Of a stretch of 64,000 bases of DNA, positions 24,879 through 33,801 are shown in pieces; within the stretch, counting starts at the first letter, position 1, and the number at the start of each line of letters is the position of its first letter. The DNA comes from Alicyclobacillus fastidiosus. GTDB lineage: Bacteria > Bacillota > Bacilli > Alicyclobacillales > Alicyclobacillaceae. A program made the position numbers and the translations under genes. Location of the stretch: positions 2,976,001 to 3,040,000 of the forward strand of contig NZ_CP104067.1 in assembly GCF_026651875.1 (NCBI RefSeq), written 5' to 3'. The notes beneath the pieces are model-generated. The model was not told the DNA's origin. It did no database searches and saw only the letters and a list, made by a program, of their open reading frames with translations.

Positions 24879-25589
24879 ATGTCAATGCCCACAGTTGAGG
24901 TCAATGCTCTTAAGATCTACTACGAAATTCATGGCAACGGCGAACCCCTATGTCTGATCCCTGGACTGAATAATGACATTACAGATTATAAAAAAATCGT
25001 TCATCTGCTTTCGCAACGCTTCAAGGTCATTGTGCTCGATAATCGTGGTTCAGGGCGAACGGATAAGCCTGATATACCCTATTCGATATCGATGATGTCC
25101 GAGGATGTCGTTCAACTCCTAAGTCATCTTGGCATTTATCGAGCTCATGTCGTAGGCATCTCCTTGGGAGGACGTATCGCGACAGAGCTGGTACTAGTAC
25201 ATCCCGATATGGTTAAAAGTCTAATTTTGGTTTCCACGTATGTACGTAGGATCGAGTCAAATTTAAAGAGTCGTAGGCTGAATATGCTCCTTCGGCTCTC
25301 GTCTCTGCTAGGGAAACAACATCATGGTGCCCTACGACAACGCGATGCAGCGCGCGACTATGACGCAACCGAAAGATTGCACGAGATACATGTACCCACG
25401 CTCATCGTGCATGGGAAAAAAGATACATTCGCTCCATGCAGGTTTGCAGAAGAAATGCACTCAAAAATTCGAGGCTCAAGACTGATTACATTCGCTGGTG
25501 GCCACATGTTCTTGTTTTTCAAAGCGGACCAGTTCGTTGACGCAATAACCAGGTTTTTGGGTGATATACCACCAGTAGGGAATCTATGA
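24879..25589 (+). CDS. Alpha/beta hydrolase with a shortened lid
   Basis: This 236-residue hydrolase shows the nucleophile elbow GISLGG, the oxyanion region LIPGLNNDI, the acidic residue in HGKKDTFAP and the catalytic His in GGHMFLFF. The core fold is complete, but the cap region between strand 6 and the acid (about residues 130-165) is much shorter than in typical 265-280-residue relatives, as if about 40-50 residues were deleted in frame near GKQHHG. ATG at 24879 has AAAGGGG. Substrate unknown; possibly inactive or altered in specificity. Confidence 0.75.
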   Translation: MSMPTVEVNALKIYYEIHGNGEPLCLIPGLNNDITDYKKIVHLLSQRFKVIVLDNRGSGRTDKPDIPYSISMMSEDVVQLLSHLGIYRAHVVGISLGGRIATELVLVHPDMVKSLILVSTYVRRIESNLKSRRLNMLLRLSSLLGKQHHGALRQRDAARDYDATERLHEIHVPTLIVHGKKDTFAPCRFAEEMHSKIRGSRLITFAGGHMFLFFKADQFVDAITRFLGDIPPVGNL

Positions 25590-25783
25590 CGTTTGTGTTT
25601 TGTCGCTAAAGGGGACTTTATCTCAGACGTCTTTACCTCTGTGAATGAGAACATAGAAATGTTTACAGTATACATATACAGTCCATGCCATTGCGTCTCG
25701 GCTGCAGTTCGATCAAAACCCATAAATGAGCGGTGGTAAACTGGTAGAGGACAACCATCGTTCTGAAAGTGAGGAAATATGCT

Positions 25784-27823
25784 GTGAAACGTGTGAGATC
25801 TGTGTGTCCCCTCGATTGTCCGGACACCTGCAGCCTCTTAGTGGATGTTGAGGGCGGAAAAATCGAACGGGTCACAGGTCATCCCGACCATCCTGTTACA
25901 CAAGGGGCAATCTGCCACAAAGTTCGCCGGTTTCCAGAGCGGGTATACCATAAAGACCGCGTTCTCTATCCTCTGCGACGAACGGGACCTAAAGGTTCCT
26001 TGCAGTTTGAACGAATATCTTGGAGCGAAGCGTACGACGAAATAAAACGCCAATTCCAATCTGTGATTGAAACGCATGGTGCGGAATCGATTCTTCCCTA
26101 TAGTTTTTACGGAAATATGGGGATTTTAAACGCCGAAGGAATGGATCGGCGCTTCTTTCACCGCCTCGGGGCAAGCCGGCTGGAGCGAACCATTTGCAAC
26201 TCGGCTGGAGCTGCAGGATTTACCTATACGATGGGTGCCAACGCCGGAACGGATCCAGAAGATACAATCTACTCAAAACTCATTCTCATCTGGGGCTGTA
26301 ACGTTGTGAGCACGAATATGCACCAAATGCTGCTGGCAAACGAAGCGCGCAAGCGCGGTGCCAAGATCGTGGTCATCGACGTCCACAACAACCGCTCTGC
26401 CAAGTGGGCTGATTGGTTTATTCAAATCCGCCCTGGAACCGATGCCGCTTTAGCGCTGGGTATTATGCACATTCTGATCCGTGATGATCTCGTTCAAGAA
26501 GACTTTTTAAATCAGTACACTGTAGGCTACGACGAGCTGAAACGTCACGCGGGCGAATACACTCCAGAGAAGGTCTCAGCAATTACCGGTGTATCTGTCG
26601 AAGATCTCCGCTCGCTTGCACATTTGTACGGAACAACGACACCTTCGTTTATCCGAATTGGAAACGGTCTCCAGCATCATGACAATGGCGGGATGATTGT
26701 GCGCTCGATTGCATGCCTGCCGGCTCTCACCGGGCAATGGGGAATCCGCGGAGGGGGTGCGGTAAAAGGGAACAGCTACTATGCCACTTTGAATACAAGA
26801 GGGATTCAGAGGCCAGATTTGCTACCCAAACCATTGCCCCGTTCCGTCAACATGAACCGGTTGGGAGACGTCCTGCTTGAAACGGCACGGCCAGTCAAGG
26901 CCCTCTTTGTCTATAACTCAAACCCTGCGCAGGTTGCGCCTGACCAAAACAAAGTACGGCAGGGGCTCTTGAGAGAGGACCTGTTCACCGTTGTTCACGA
27001 CCTCTTTCTTACGGACACCTGTCAATACGCCGATCTCGTATTACCTGCAACCAGTCACTTTGAAAATCTCGATTTATACAAATCCTACTGGCACTTGTAT
27101 CTACAGCTGCATGAACCGGTGATTCCACCTGTTGGAGAGTGTAAATCTAATTTTACGCTGTTTAAAGACCTGGCGAAGGTGATGGGCTTTACCGAGCCTT
27201 GCTTTAATGATTCGGAAGAAGAAATGATTGAGACTGCCCTTCAATATGAGAACAATCCATATTTGCGCGGCATCTCGTTTCAATCCTTGCGAGAGAAGGG
27301 ATGGGTGAAGCTGGCGCTCCCTCCGGAGACAGAACTTAGCGAAGCAGTGCCACCGACCCCGACCGGGAAAAAGATCGCTTTGTACTCGGAGAGGTTGGAG
27401 CGCGCAGGACTTCCTCCGCTCCCGACACATGTGGAGCTGTCTGAAGACACGTCCTTCCCGCTGTATTTTACAACACCACCCAATCATCACTTTTTGAACT
27501 CGACGGGAGCGAACGTCCCTGCGTTAATGGCTGCAGAGCGACGGCCGGTCCTCCAGATTCACCCGGTGGACGCTCTGGAGCGCGGAGTAGAGCATGGACA
27601 GCTCGTTAAAATTTTTAACGACCGGGGATCAATCGTGCTCCAAGCTGATATAACGCCGGATGTTCAGCCTGGTCTTGTAATTTCACAAGGGCTGTGGTGG
27701 GATGACGACGTACTAGGTTACCAGTCTGTAAATGTACTCACTTCACAGAGAATCGCCGACATGGGGGGCGGTGCAACATTTTTTTCGACGCGCGTTGAAG
27801 TTGTGAGCGTCACTAATTTGTAA
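25784..27823 (+). CDS. Molybdopterin-dependent oxidoreductase, YoaE-like
   Basis: The 679-residue member of the DMSO reductase/formate dehydrogenase superfamily begins with the iron-sulfur pattern CPLDCPDTC...C (about residues 7-45). The molybdopterin oxidoreductase domain (about 50-470) and a C-terminal molydopterin-dinucleotide-binding domain with VKIFNDRGSI follow. It resembles Bacillus subtilis YoaE, whose substrate is unknown. There is no Tat signal, so it is cytoplasmic. No partner subunits are nearby. GTG at 25784 is preferred (GAGGAAA in front); GTG at 25769 is the alternative. A terminator follows. Confidence 0.85.
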   Translation: MKRVRSVCPLDCPDTCSLLVDVEGGKIERVTGHPDHPVTQGAICHKVRRFPERVYHKDRVLYPLRRTGPKGSLQFERISWSEAYDEIKRQFQSVIETHGAESILPYSFYGNMGILNAEGMDRRFFHRLGASRLERTICNSAGAAGFTYTMGANAGTDPEDTIYSKLILIWGCNVVSTNMHQMLLANEARKRGAKIVVIDVHNNRSAKWADWFIQIRPGTDAALALGIMHILIRDDLVQEDFLNQYTVGYDELKRHAGEYTPEKVSAITGVSVEDLRSLAHLYGTTTPSFIRIGNGLQHHDNGGMIVRSIACLPALTGQWGIRGGGAVKGNSYYATLNTRGIQRPDLLPKPLPRSVNMNRLGDVLLETARPVKALFVYNSNPAQVAPDQNKVRQGLLREDLFTVVHDLFLTDTCQYADLVLPATSHFENLDLYKSYWHLYLQLHEPVIPPVGECKSNFTLFKDLAKVMGFTEPCFNDSEEEMIETALQYENNPYLRGISFQSLREKGWVKLALPPETELSEAVPPTPTGKKIALYSERLERAGLPPLPTHVELSEDTSFPLYFTTPPNHHFLNSTGANVPALMAAERRPVLQIHPVDALERGVEHGQLVKIFNDRGSIVLQADITPDVQPGLVISQGLWWDDDVLGYQSVNVLTSQRIADMGGGATFFSTRVEVVSVTNL

Positions 27824-27830
27824 TCCTCAT

Positions 27831-27874
27831 CCCGTCAAGAGACGAATATCGTTTTTTGGCGGGCTTTTTCTTTT
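27831..27874 (+). terminator. Terminator after the molybdopterin oxidoreductase gene
   Basis: CCCGTCAA (27831-27838) pairs with TTGGCGGG (27856-27863, one wobble), followed by CTTTTTCTTTTT. Confidence 0.8.
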
Positions 27875-27892
27875 TGCTATGGTCTTGAGACA

Positions 27893-27988
27893 CAGACTAG
27901 AGCTCTCCGGATTCGTCCTGCGAATGCCTAAGTCCCCGAACACAGAACCCGGTATTACGATGATCCCTTCTTCACGCGTGTATTTCAT
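27893..27988 (-). pseudogene. Possible fragment of a PLP aminotransferase C-terminus
   Basis: Read on the minus strand, about 30 codons encode KYTREEGIIVIPGSVFGDLG followed by IRRTNPES, resembling the C-terminal EAGVAVVPGSxFG segment of class I aminotransferases. Nothing recognisable flanks it, so it would be a small gene remnant. The match is short and rests on recognition only. Confidence 0.35.
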
Positions 27989-28111
27989 ATATCGAAATTA
28001 TTTTCACTACATTAAAAAATTTTAAATATATGATAAACTTATAGGTGGGTCCAGCTATTCCCCGAAGTCGGAATGAGCACCTGAACAGTTTGAGGATAAG
28101 AGGTGGATACC

Positions 28112-29197
28112 ATGAAGGATTATTTAGAGAATAGAGTTCAGCGAATGCAAGGGATACTTGGTGACCTTGGCGTAGATGCTGTGGTCGCAACTTCATCTGC
28201 CAATTTCTTTTATTTTACAGAGACATGGATTAATCCGCATGAACGGTTGTTGGCTTACGTCATACGAAAAGATGGCGACCCGGTCATTTTGGCTCCAAAG
28301 ATGCATCGAGAGGATCTTGCGAACGCTGCGACAGAAACTTTGTTTTGGGAAGATGGGCAAGATGCAATTTCCTTACTCGCTACGTGTCTTCCTGAACATG
28401 GAACACTATCAATAGACAACTTATGGCCCAGTCAAAATTTAATTTCTCTTATGAAAAGTAGTCCAAAATTAAATTTCATCAACAGCGTAAGCACACTTGG
28501 CCGCTTGCGACTACTCAAGGATGAGCGCGAACGAACACTACTTCGTGAGGCCGGCAAGGCGGCGGACACCGTAATGGCGCAGATTGTTACAAAAATAAGA
28601 CCAGGTATGAGTGAACTCGAGGTTGTCGAAGAGTTAAATCAGTTATGGAAAAAAGTCGGTGCTCGGGAACCCTCATTTCATCCCATTGTGGGTGCTGGTG
28701 CAAATGGTGCCATGCCTCATCATCAGTCGGATGAGACGGTCATCAGGTCTGGAAATATCCTCGTGATAGATATGGGGGGGATCACAAATCATTACTGCTC
28801 CGATATGACGAGGACATGTGCAGTTGGGGAAGCCTCTCAACAAGCCAGAGAAGTATATGATATCGTTCGTCGTGCTCAACAAGCCGGGGTGACGGCAGTG
28901 AAAGCTGGAATACCGATTGGCGAAGTCGATCAGGTTACGCGAGCCGTCATTGAAGACGCGGGTTATGGGGAATACTTTGTCCATCGAACCGGACATGGAC
29001 TAGGCATCGAAGTTCATGAAGAACCGTTCGTGTTTGGAGATAATTCACAGACCATCGAACCAGGCATGGTGTTCAGCATCGAGCCTGGCATCTATCTGCC
29101 AGGTCAATTTGGCGTACGTATTGAAGATATTGTGTTCGCTACTGAAACTAGTTGTGAGAGTCTAAATAACTTCACAAAAGAGCTCTTGATTGTATAA
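28112..29197 (+). CDS. M24-family metallopeptidase (Xaa-Pro dipeptidase/creatinase-like)
   Basis: The 361-residue pita-bread hydrolase has an N-terminal creatinase-like domain (about 1-130) and a C-terminal M24 domain. The five metal ligands are recognisable in DMGGITNHYCSDMTRT (two Asp), HRTGHGLGIEVHEEP (His), SIEPGIY (Glu) and GVRIEDIV (Glu). It would cleave X-Pro dipeptides, or a small amide if creatinase-like. ATG at 28112 has AGAGGTGG; GTG at 28103 is the alternative. It precedes the cyclic-amide gene block, suggesting processing of an amide or peptide product, but it has its own AT-rich upstream region. Confidence 0.88.
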   Translation: MKDYLENRVQRMQGILGDLGVDAVVATSSANFFYFTETWINPHERLLAYVIRKDGDPVILAPKMHREDLANAATETLFWEDGQDAISLLATCLPEHGTLSIDNLWPSQNLISLMKSSPKLNFINSVSTLGRLRLLKDERERTLLREAGKAADTVMAQIVTKIRPGMSELEVVEELNQLWKKVGAREPSFHPIVGAGANGAMPHHQSDETVIRSGNILVIDMGGITNHYCSDMTRTCAVGEASQQAREVYDIVRRAQQAGVTAVKAGIPIGEVDQVTRAVIEDAGYGEYFVHRTGHGLGIEVHEEPFVFGDNSQTIEPGMVFSIEPGIYLPGQFGVRIEDIVFATETSCESLNNFTKELLIV

Positions 29198-29248
29198 TAC
29201 TGACCGCTAAGTACATCCCCACAACCGAATTTCAATATATTAAAAATA

Positions 29249-29264
29249 TTTTCTCTAGAGAAAA
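29249..29264. promoter_or_regulatory. Palindromic operator upstream of the XRE-cupin gene
   Basis: TTTTCTCTAGAGAAAA is a perfect 16-bp palindrome, extended imperfectly by AAATA/TATTT flanks. It lies seven bases upstream of the -35 box of the promoter at 29271. The adjacent XRE-cupin regulator is the obvious candidate to bind it. Confidence 0.6.
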
Positions 29265-29270
29265 AATATT

Positions 29271-29298
29271 TTGACACATTTAAATTAGTTTTTATAAT
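29271..29298 (+). promoter_or_regulatory. Strong promoter of the XRE-hyu operon
   Basis: Perfect consensus boxes TTGACA (29271-29276) and TATAAT (29293-29298) have a 16-base spacer, in a very AT-rich stretch 35 bases before the regulator start codon. Confidence 0.8.
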
Positions 29299-29332
29299 AT
29301 TAAAATAAATAATATTTAAAACTGGAGGCATC

Positions 29333-29878
29333 ATGGAACAGCTATTTAACAGAATCCGCGCCCTACGCCAAGAGAACAAGATGACGTTACAGGAACTGAG
29401 TGATAGATCAGGCCTGTCCGTTAGCTTCTTGTCTCAAGTAGAACGAGGGAATTCCTCCTTAACAATTACCTCATTGCAGCGGATTGCTGAGGCCTTTGGT
29501 ATTCCAATGGCGGCGCTTTTTGAAGCCGCGGAGAACAAAAACTTTGTTGTTAGAGCAGATGACCAAAAGCCATTCCAAATCGAAGGAGCAAGCATGACCT
29601 ACATTCGGCTCGCGGGAAACTTTGCCGGTCGAAACCTCGAGCCAATGATTGTCGAGCTTTTGCCGAATCAGTCCATTCGCACGAAATATGGTCATCCTGG
29701 TGAAGAGTTCTATTACGTACTTGAAGGGAAGATCCTCCTTCAGGTTGGAGACGAGGACTATGTCTTGGCACAAGGAGACGCACTTCATTTTCCATCCTCA
29801 ATACAACATACGATGGAAAATCTGTTGGAAAGGCCATCGAAACTTTTGTGCGTGTTGCAACCGGCAATATTCCAATAA
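29333..29878 (+). CDS. XRE-family regulator with C-terminal cupin sensor domain
   Basis: The 181-residue protein has an N-terminal helix-turn-helix (about 5-62; LQELSDRSGLSVSFLSQVERG) and a C-terminal cupin (about 105-178; HPGEEFYYVLEGKILLQVG). This two-domain type usually senses a small metabolite and controls the neighbouring catabolic genes. ATG at 29333 has CTGGAGG. The HyuA start lies 17 bases downstream, so it is co-transcribed and probably regulates the hydantoinase-like genes, plausibly through the palindrome at 29249-29264. Confidence 0.9.
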   Translation: MEQLFNRIRALRQENKMTLQELSDRSGLSVSFLSQVERGNSSLTITSLQRIAEAFGIPMAALFEAAENKNFVVRADDQKPFQIEGASMTYIRLAGNFAGRNLEPMIVELLPNQSIRTKYGHPGEEFYYVLEGKILLQVGDEDYVLAQGDALHFPSSIQHTMENLLERPSKLLCVLQPAIFQ

Positions 29879-29895
29879 CAGGGGAGAGTTGTTCA

Positions 29896-31941
29896 GTGCG
29901 CGTCGCGACAGATATTGGAGGAACTTTTACCGACTTAGTTTGCGTTGATGACAATGGTAAAGTGCGCGTGGCAAAGGCAGATACTACGCCACCGAATTTC
30001 GAGCAGGGTGTCATGGATGTGATTGTGAAAGCGGAATTGGACGGCGAACAAATCGGTACCTTCATCCATGGTACCACGGTGATCATTAACGCATTGACGG
30101 AACGCAATGGTGTGAAAACAGGTCTAATCACAACCAAAGGCTTTCGGGACGTTTTAGAAATTGCACGTGGCAATCGGCCCGATTTATTCAATGTTCGCTA
30201 TCAAAAACCCACTCCATTTGTACCGCGGGCCCTACGTTTAGAGGTTGAAGAGCGCTTGAACCAAAAGGGTGAGGTAATTACCACATTAAGCACCGTTGAT
30301 GTGGAAAATGCAGTGGAAAAGTTGCGCAAAGAGGGTGTGGAAGCGATTGCTGTCTGTTACCTGCATGCTTATGCGAACCCACAGCATGAAAAACAAACTG
30401 TCGAGTTAATTAAACAAATGTGGCCGGAAGTCGCGGTAACGGCTTCTTACGAAGTGACCAAGGAATGGCGTGAGTACGAGCGCACAAATACTGCTGTACT
30501 CAATTCTTACGTCAAACCCGTTGCCGAACGATATGTAAATAAATTAAACGAGGAATTGTTGAAGATAAATGCAACCGGCCAAAAATACATCATGCAGTCC
30601 AACGCAGGGACAACCACTTTTGAACAGTCGAAACAATCTCCTATTCATATGGTGGAGTCAGGTCCAGTGGCAGGTGTTTTTGGCGCAGCCATCCTCGGTA
30701 AAATGATTGGCTATGAAAATGTCATCGCCTTTGACATTGGCGGTACAACCGCAAAATGTTCCTTGATTGACGGTGGGGAAGTGACTGTCACAACGGATTA
30801 CCGAATCGAATGGGATGACCGTCATGCCGGCTACCCTATTAAGGTGCCTGTCGTGGACATCGTCGAAGTGGGTAACGGTGGGGGTTCCATTGCTTGGATT
30901 GACCAGGCAGGCGCTTTGAAAGTAGGACCCAAGTCGGCAGGTGCGTTGCCCGGTCCGGTTGCTTATGGTCGTGGCGGAACGGAGCCGACGACAACGGATG
31001 CAAACCTGGTCACAGGCAGGCTGTCCCCGAAGAACTTTAGTATGTCCGTGCAGTTGGATTCAGTTCGAAGCTCCATTGAAGATAAAATTGCACAAAAATT
31101 CGGTGTCTCAGTGGAGGAAGCGGCTCTTGGTATTATTCGAATCGCGAATTCCAACATGTTGAATGCCTTAAAACTCATTTCCGTTCGCCGCGGTTATGAT
31201 CCGAGAGACTTTGCAATGGTCGCTTTTGGGGGTGGCGGCGCGATGCATGCTGCGTTTCTTGCAAAAGAGCTTGGTGTGACGAAAGTCGTAGTGCCAGTTG
31301 GGGCTTCCGTCTTCTCGGCTTGGGGCATGTTGATGACAGATCTACGTCATGACTACCTGCAAACGTTTATCCGTCGTACATCAGATCTTGATCTCAGTGA
31401 ATTGAACGGAGCATGGAAAGTTCTTGAACAGCAGGCGATAGAGCAGTACCAGGCAGAAGACATCGCACAAGGACAAATCGTATTTAACCGCTACGCGGAT
31501 ATGCGTTATCTCGGTCAGGAACACACTGTCAAAGTTCCAATTCCGAGTGGTGTATTGACTGACGAATTACTCGCAAAAGCCAATGCTGCATTTCACGCGA
31601 TTCACGAGCAAAATTATACGTTTAAGCTTGAGAACAACCCGACGGAAATCGTAAATCTTCACCTGGTCGCATTTGGGAAAGTAACGCAACCGGAAATCGC
31701 TGAACTTGAGCCCGTTACCCATACGGTGGATCAAGCTGTTTTAGAAACACGTCCCGTTTATTTTGAAGAAGATGGTTGGCTTGACACCACAGTATTCGAT
31801 CGCGAACGGCTTGGGGCCGGTTTTTCAATTGAGGGCCCGGCGATTGTTGAAGAACCATCCACCTCAACCTTGGTTTACCCAGGTCAAAAGTTGACCGTCG
31901 ATAAGTACGGCAACTTGATCATTGATACGGGGGTGCAATGA
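29896..31941 (+). CDS. Hydantoinase/oxoprolinase-family HyuA subunit 1 (ATP-dependent)
   Basis: The 681-residue protein belongs to the HyuA/acetone carboxylase beta/5-oxoprolinase family. The ASKHA-like phosphate-binding N-terminus ATDIGGTFTDLV is followed by the Hydant_A_N domain and the core Hydantoinase_A domain (FDIGGTTAKCSLID about 290-303; VAFGGGGAMHA about 450). With HyuB it hydrolyses cyclic amides such as N-methylhydantoin or 5-oxoproline at the expense of ATP. GTG at 29896 follows GGGGAGAG. It is immediately followed by its HyuB partner. Confidence 0.92.
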   Translation: MRVATDIGGTFTDLVCVDDNGKVRVAKADTTPPNFEQGVMDVIVKAELDGEQIGTFIHGTTVIINALTERNGVKTGLITTKGFRDVLEIARGNRPDLFNVRYQKPTPFVPRALRLEVEERLNQKGEVITTLSTVDVENAVEKLRKEGVEAIAVCYLHAYANPQHEKQTVELIKQMWPEVAVTASYEVTKEWREYERTNTAVLNSYVKPVAERYVNKLNEELLKINATGQKYIMQSNAGTTTFEQSKQSPIHMVESGPVAGVFGAAILGKMIGYENVIAFDIGGTTAKCSLIDGGEVTVTTDYRIEWDDRHAGYPIKVPVVDIVEVGNGGGSIAWIDQAGALKVGPKSAGALPGPVAYGRGGTEPTTTDANLVTGRLSPKNFSMSVQLDSVRSSIEDKIAQKFGVSVEEAALGIIRIANSNMLNALKLISVRRGYDPRDFAMVAFGGGGAMHAAFLAKELGVTKVVVPVGASVFSAWGMLMTDLRHDYLQTFIRRTSDLDLSELNGAWKVLEQQAIEQYQAEDIAQGQIVFNRYADMRYLGQEHTVKVPIPSGVLTDELLAKANAAFHAIHEQNYTFKLENNPTEIVNLHLVAFGKVTQPEIAELEPVTHTVDQAVLETRPVYFEEDGWLDTTVFDRERLGAGFSIEGPAIVEEPSTSTLVYPGQKLTVDKYGNLIIDTGVQ

Positions 31942-33660
31942 TTGGCTAAAACAGATGTCTTCACGCTGGAAGTCGTAAAAGATTCACTGATGGCCATTGG
32001 GGAAGAAATGTTTTATGCGCTTGCCCGGACCTCGATGAGTCCAATCATTTATGAAGTGCTCGATTTTGCTTCAGGACTCACCGATGCAAAAGGACAGCTT
32101 CTCACTCAGGGTAATGGAGTGACAGGGTTCATCGGTATGTTGTCATTTATGGTCAAAGAGACTTTAACTAAATTTGAGGGTGATTTGAAGCCTGGCGACG
32201 TCATCATTGTCAACGATCCGTACGGAGGTGGTGGCTCCCACCTGTCTGACGTGGGTCTCGTTATGCCTATCTTCTACGGCGGTGAGATTGTGGCGTTTGC
32301 AGCCAACAAAGCACACTGGACCGAAGTTGGAGGGAAAGACCCGGGGTCTTGGACGACCGACTCAACCGAAATCTATCAGGAGGGACTGCAGTTCCCAGCC
32401 GTTAAGCTCTTTAACGAAGGGAACATCAATCAAGCGTTGGTGGATATCTTGGCAGCAAACGTTCGTTTCCCGGACTTATCACTGGGAGACATGTGGGCTC
32501 AAGTCGCTGGTCTACGCACCGGAGAACGCCGATTCCAAGAACTTTGTCAAAAGTTTGGTAAAGAAGTGGTCCTGAAATCTGTTGAGTACATGCTTGATTA
32601 TGGCGAACAAATGGCTCGTGAGGAACTCAAAAGACTTCCTAAAGGGGTCTATGAAGTCGAAGACTTCATAGATGACGATGGACTCGGACATGGTCCTCTC
32701 AATGTGCGTTGTAAAGTAACCATTACCGATGACGAATTTATCGTTGACTTCACTGGTAGCCACAAACAAGTTCCGGGCCCCATAAATTGCTCTTTTACCG
32801 GTTTAGTTTCTGCTGTACGTACCATCTTCTTAGCAGCAACCAATCCAAGTCAGGACGTCAACGATGGTGTCTTCCGCCCACTCAAAATTATCGCTGAAAA
32901 GGGCTCCATTCTAAATGCTGAGCGACCTGCACCGGTATCTACTTACTGGGAATCGATGATTTTTGGAGCGGATATGGTCTGGAAGGCCCTTTCATCGGTA
33001 CTACCTGACCGTTTGACAGCAGGCCATCTCGAATCCGTCTGTTCCGTGATTGTGTCTGGGACACACCCAGAAACCAATGAACCCTTTTTGATTGTGGAAC
33101 CGTCTGTTGGTGGCTGGGGCGCCGGAGAAGGGATGGATGGTCAAAATGGACAGTTTTGTATCGGTGACGGTGAAACGTTCAACGTGCCGATAGAAGTTGC
33201 GGAGACCCGTTATGGCGTACGCTTGCAGGAATACAGCTTAACTGCCGATGGTACAGGTGCTGGTCAATTCCGTGGTGGTGCTGGTGCTGTTCGTTCCTAC
33301 GAAGCCTTGACGGATGGTCAATTCGTCACGGCAAGTTTTGGACGCAATAAATACCCTGTGTGGGGTGCAGCGGGTGGAGCAAACGGGTCTAATAATAAAA
33401 TCGAAATCGTCCGTAAGGACGGGACGAAGGAAGGCCCATTTGGAAAATGTGCCCGTAAGACACTCAACCAAGGTGACGTCGTCCGATTAATTACGGCCAC
33501 AGGTGGTGGTTACGGAGACCCCACGTTGCGTGACCCAAATCAGGTAGCAGAAGACGTTAGAAATGGCTGGGTTACGGTTGACCAGGCAAAGGAGATTTAC
33601 GGCGTCATGATCGATCCGTTTACATTTACAGTCGTAGAGCCAGTAGCAAACAACAGCTAA
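31942..33660 (+). CDS. Hydantoinase/oxoprolinase-family HyuB subunit 1
   Basis: The 572-residue protein is the B subunit (PF02538), starting with a conserved FTLEVVKDSLMAIGEEMFYALARTS-type helix and including NDPYGGGGSHLSDV, the GGWGAGEGMDGQNG loop and a C-terminal GGGYGDP. It pairs with HyuA 1 to form the ATP-dependent amidohydrolase. TTG at 31942 directly follows the HyuA stop. A second copy (35167-36936) is very similar. An 11-bp hairpin (33672-33699) follows the stop codon. Confidence 0.92.
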   Translation: MAKTDVFTLEVVKDSLMAIGEEMFYALARTSMSPIIYEVLDFASGLTDAKGQLLTQGNGVTGFIGMLSFMVKETLTKFEGDLKPGDVIIVNDPYGGGGSHLSDVGLVMPIFYGGEIVAFAANKAHWTEVGGKDPGSWTTDSTEIYQEGLQFPAVKLFNEGNINQALVDILAANVRFPDLSLGDMWAQVAGLRTGERRFQELCQKFGKEVVLKSVEYMLDYGEQMAREELKRLPKGVYEVEDFIDDDGLGHGPLNVRCKVTITDDEFIVDFTGSHKQVPGPINCSFTGLVSAVRTIFLAATNPSQDVNDGVFRPLKIIAEKGSILNAERPAPVSTYWESMIFGADMVWKALSSVLPDRLTAGHLESVCSVIVSGTHPETNEPFLIVEPSVGGWGAGEGMDGQNGQFCIGDGETFNVPIEVAETRYGVRLQEYSLTADGTGAGQFRGGAGAVRSYEALTDGQFVTASFGRNKYPVWGAAGGANGSNNKIEIVRKDGTKEGPFGKCARKTLNQGDVVRLITATGGGYGDPTLRDPNQVAEDVRNGWVTVDQAKEIYGVMIDPFTFTVVEPVANNS

Positions 33661-33671
33661 AATAACCCAGA

Positions 33672-33699
33672 GTTGGCCTTCCACAAAAGGAGGGCCAAC
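33672..33699 (+). terminator. 11-bp hairpin between hyuB 1 and the MFS gene
   Basis: GTTGGCCTTCC (33672-33682) pairs with GGAGGGCCAAC (33689-33699) with one wobble and a 6-nt loop. No T-run follows, so it may be a partial terminator or an RNA-stability element rather than a complete stop. Confidence 0.5.
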
Positions 33700-33801
33700 C
33701 GACGATGAATAATTTTCAGAAAATTACAGAAAGGGGGAGATGACCTGGCGAATCAAGCTGTGCTGTGATCCTCGCGTGGAAACCACAAAAAGGAGTGAAT
33801 T

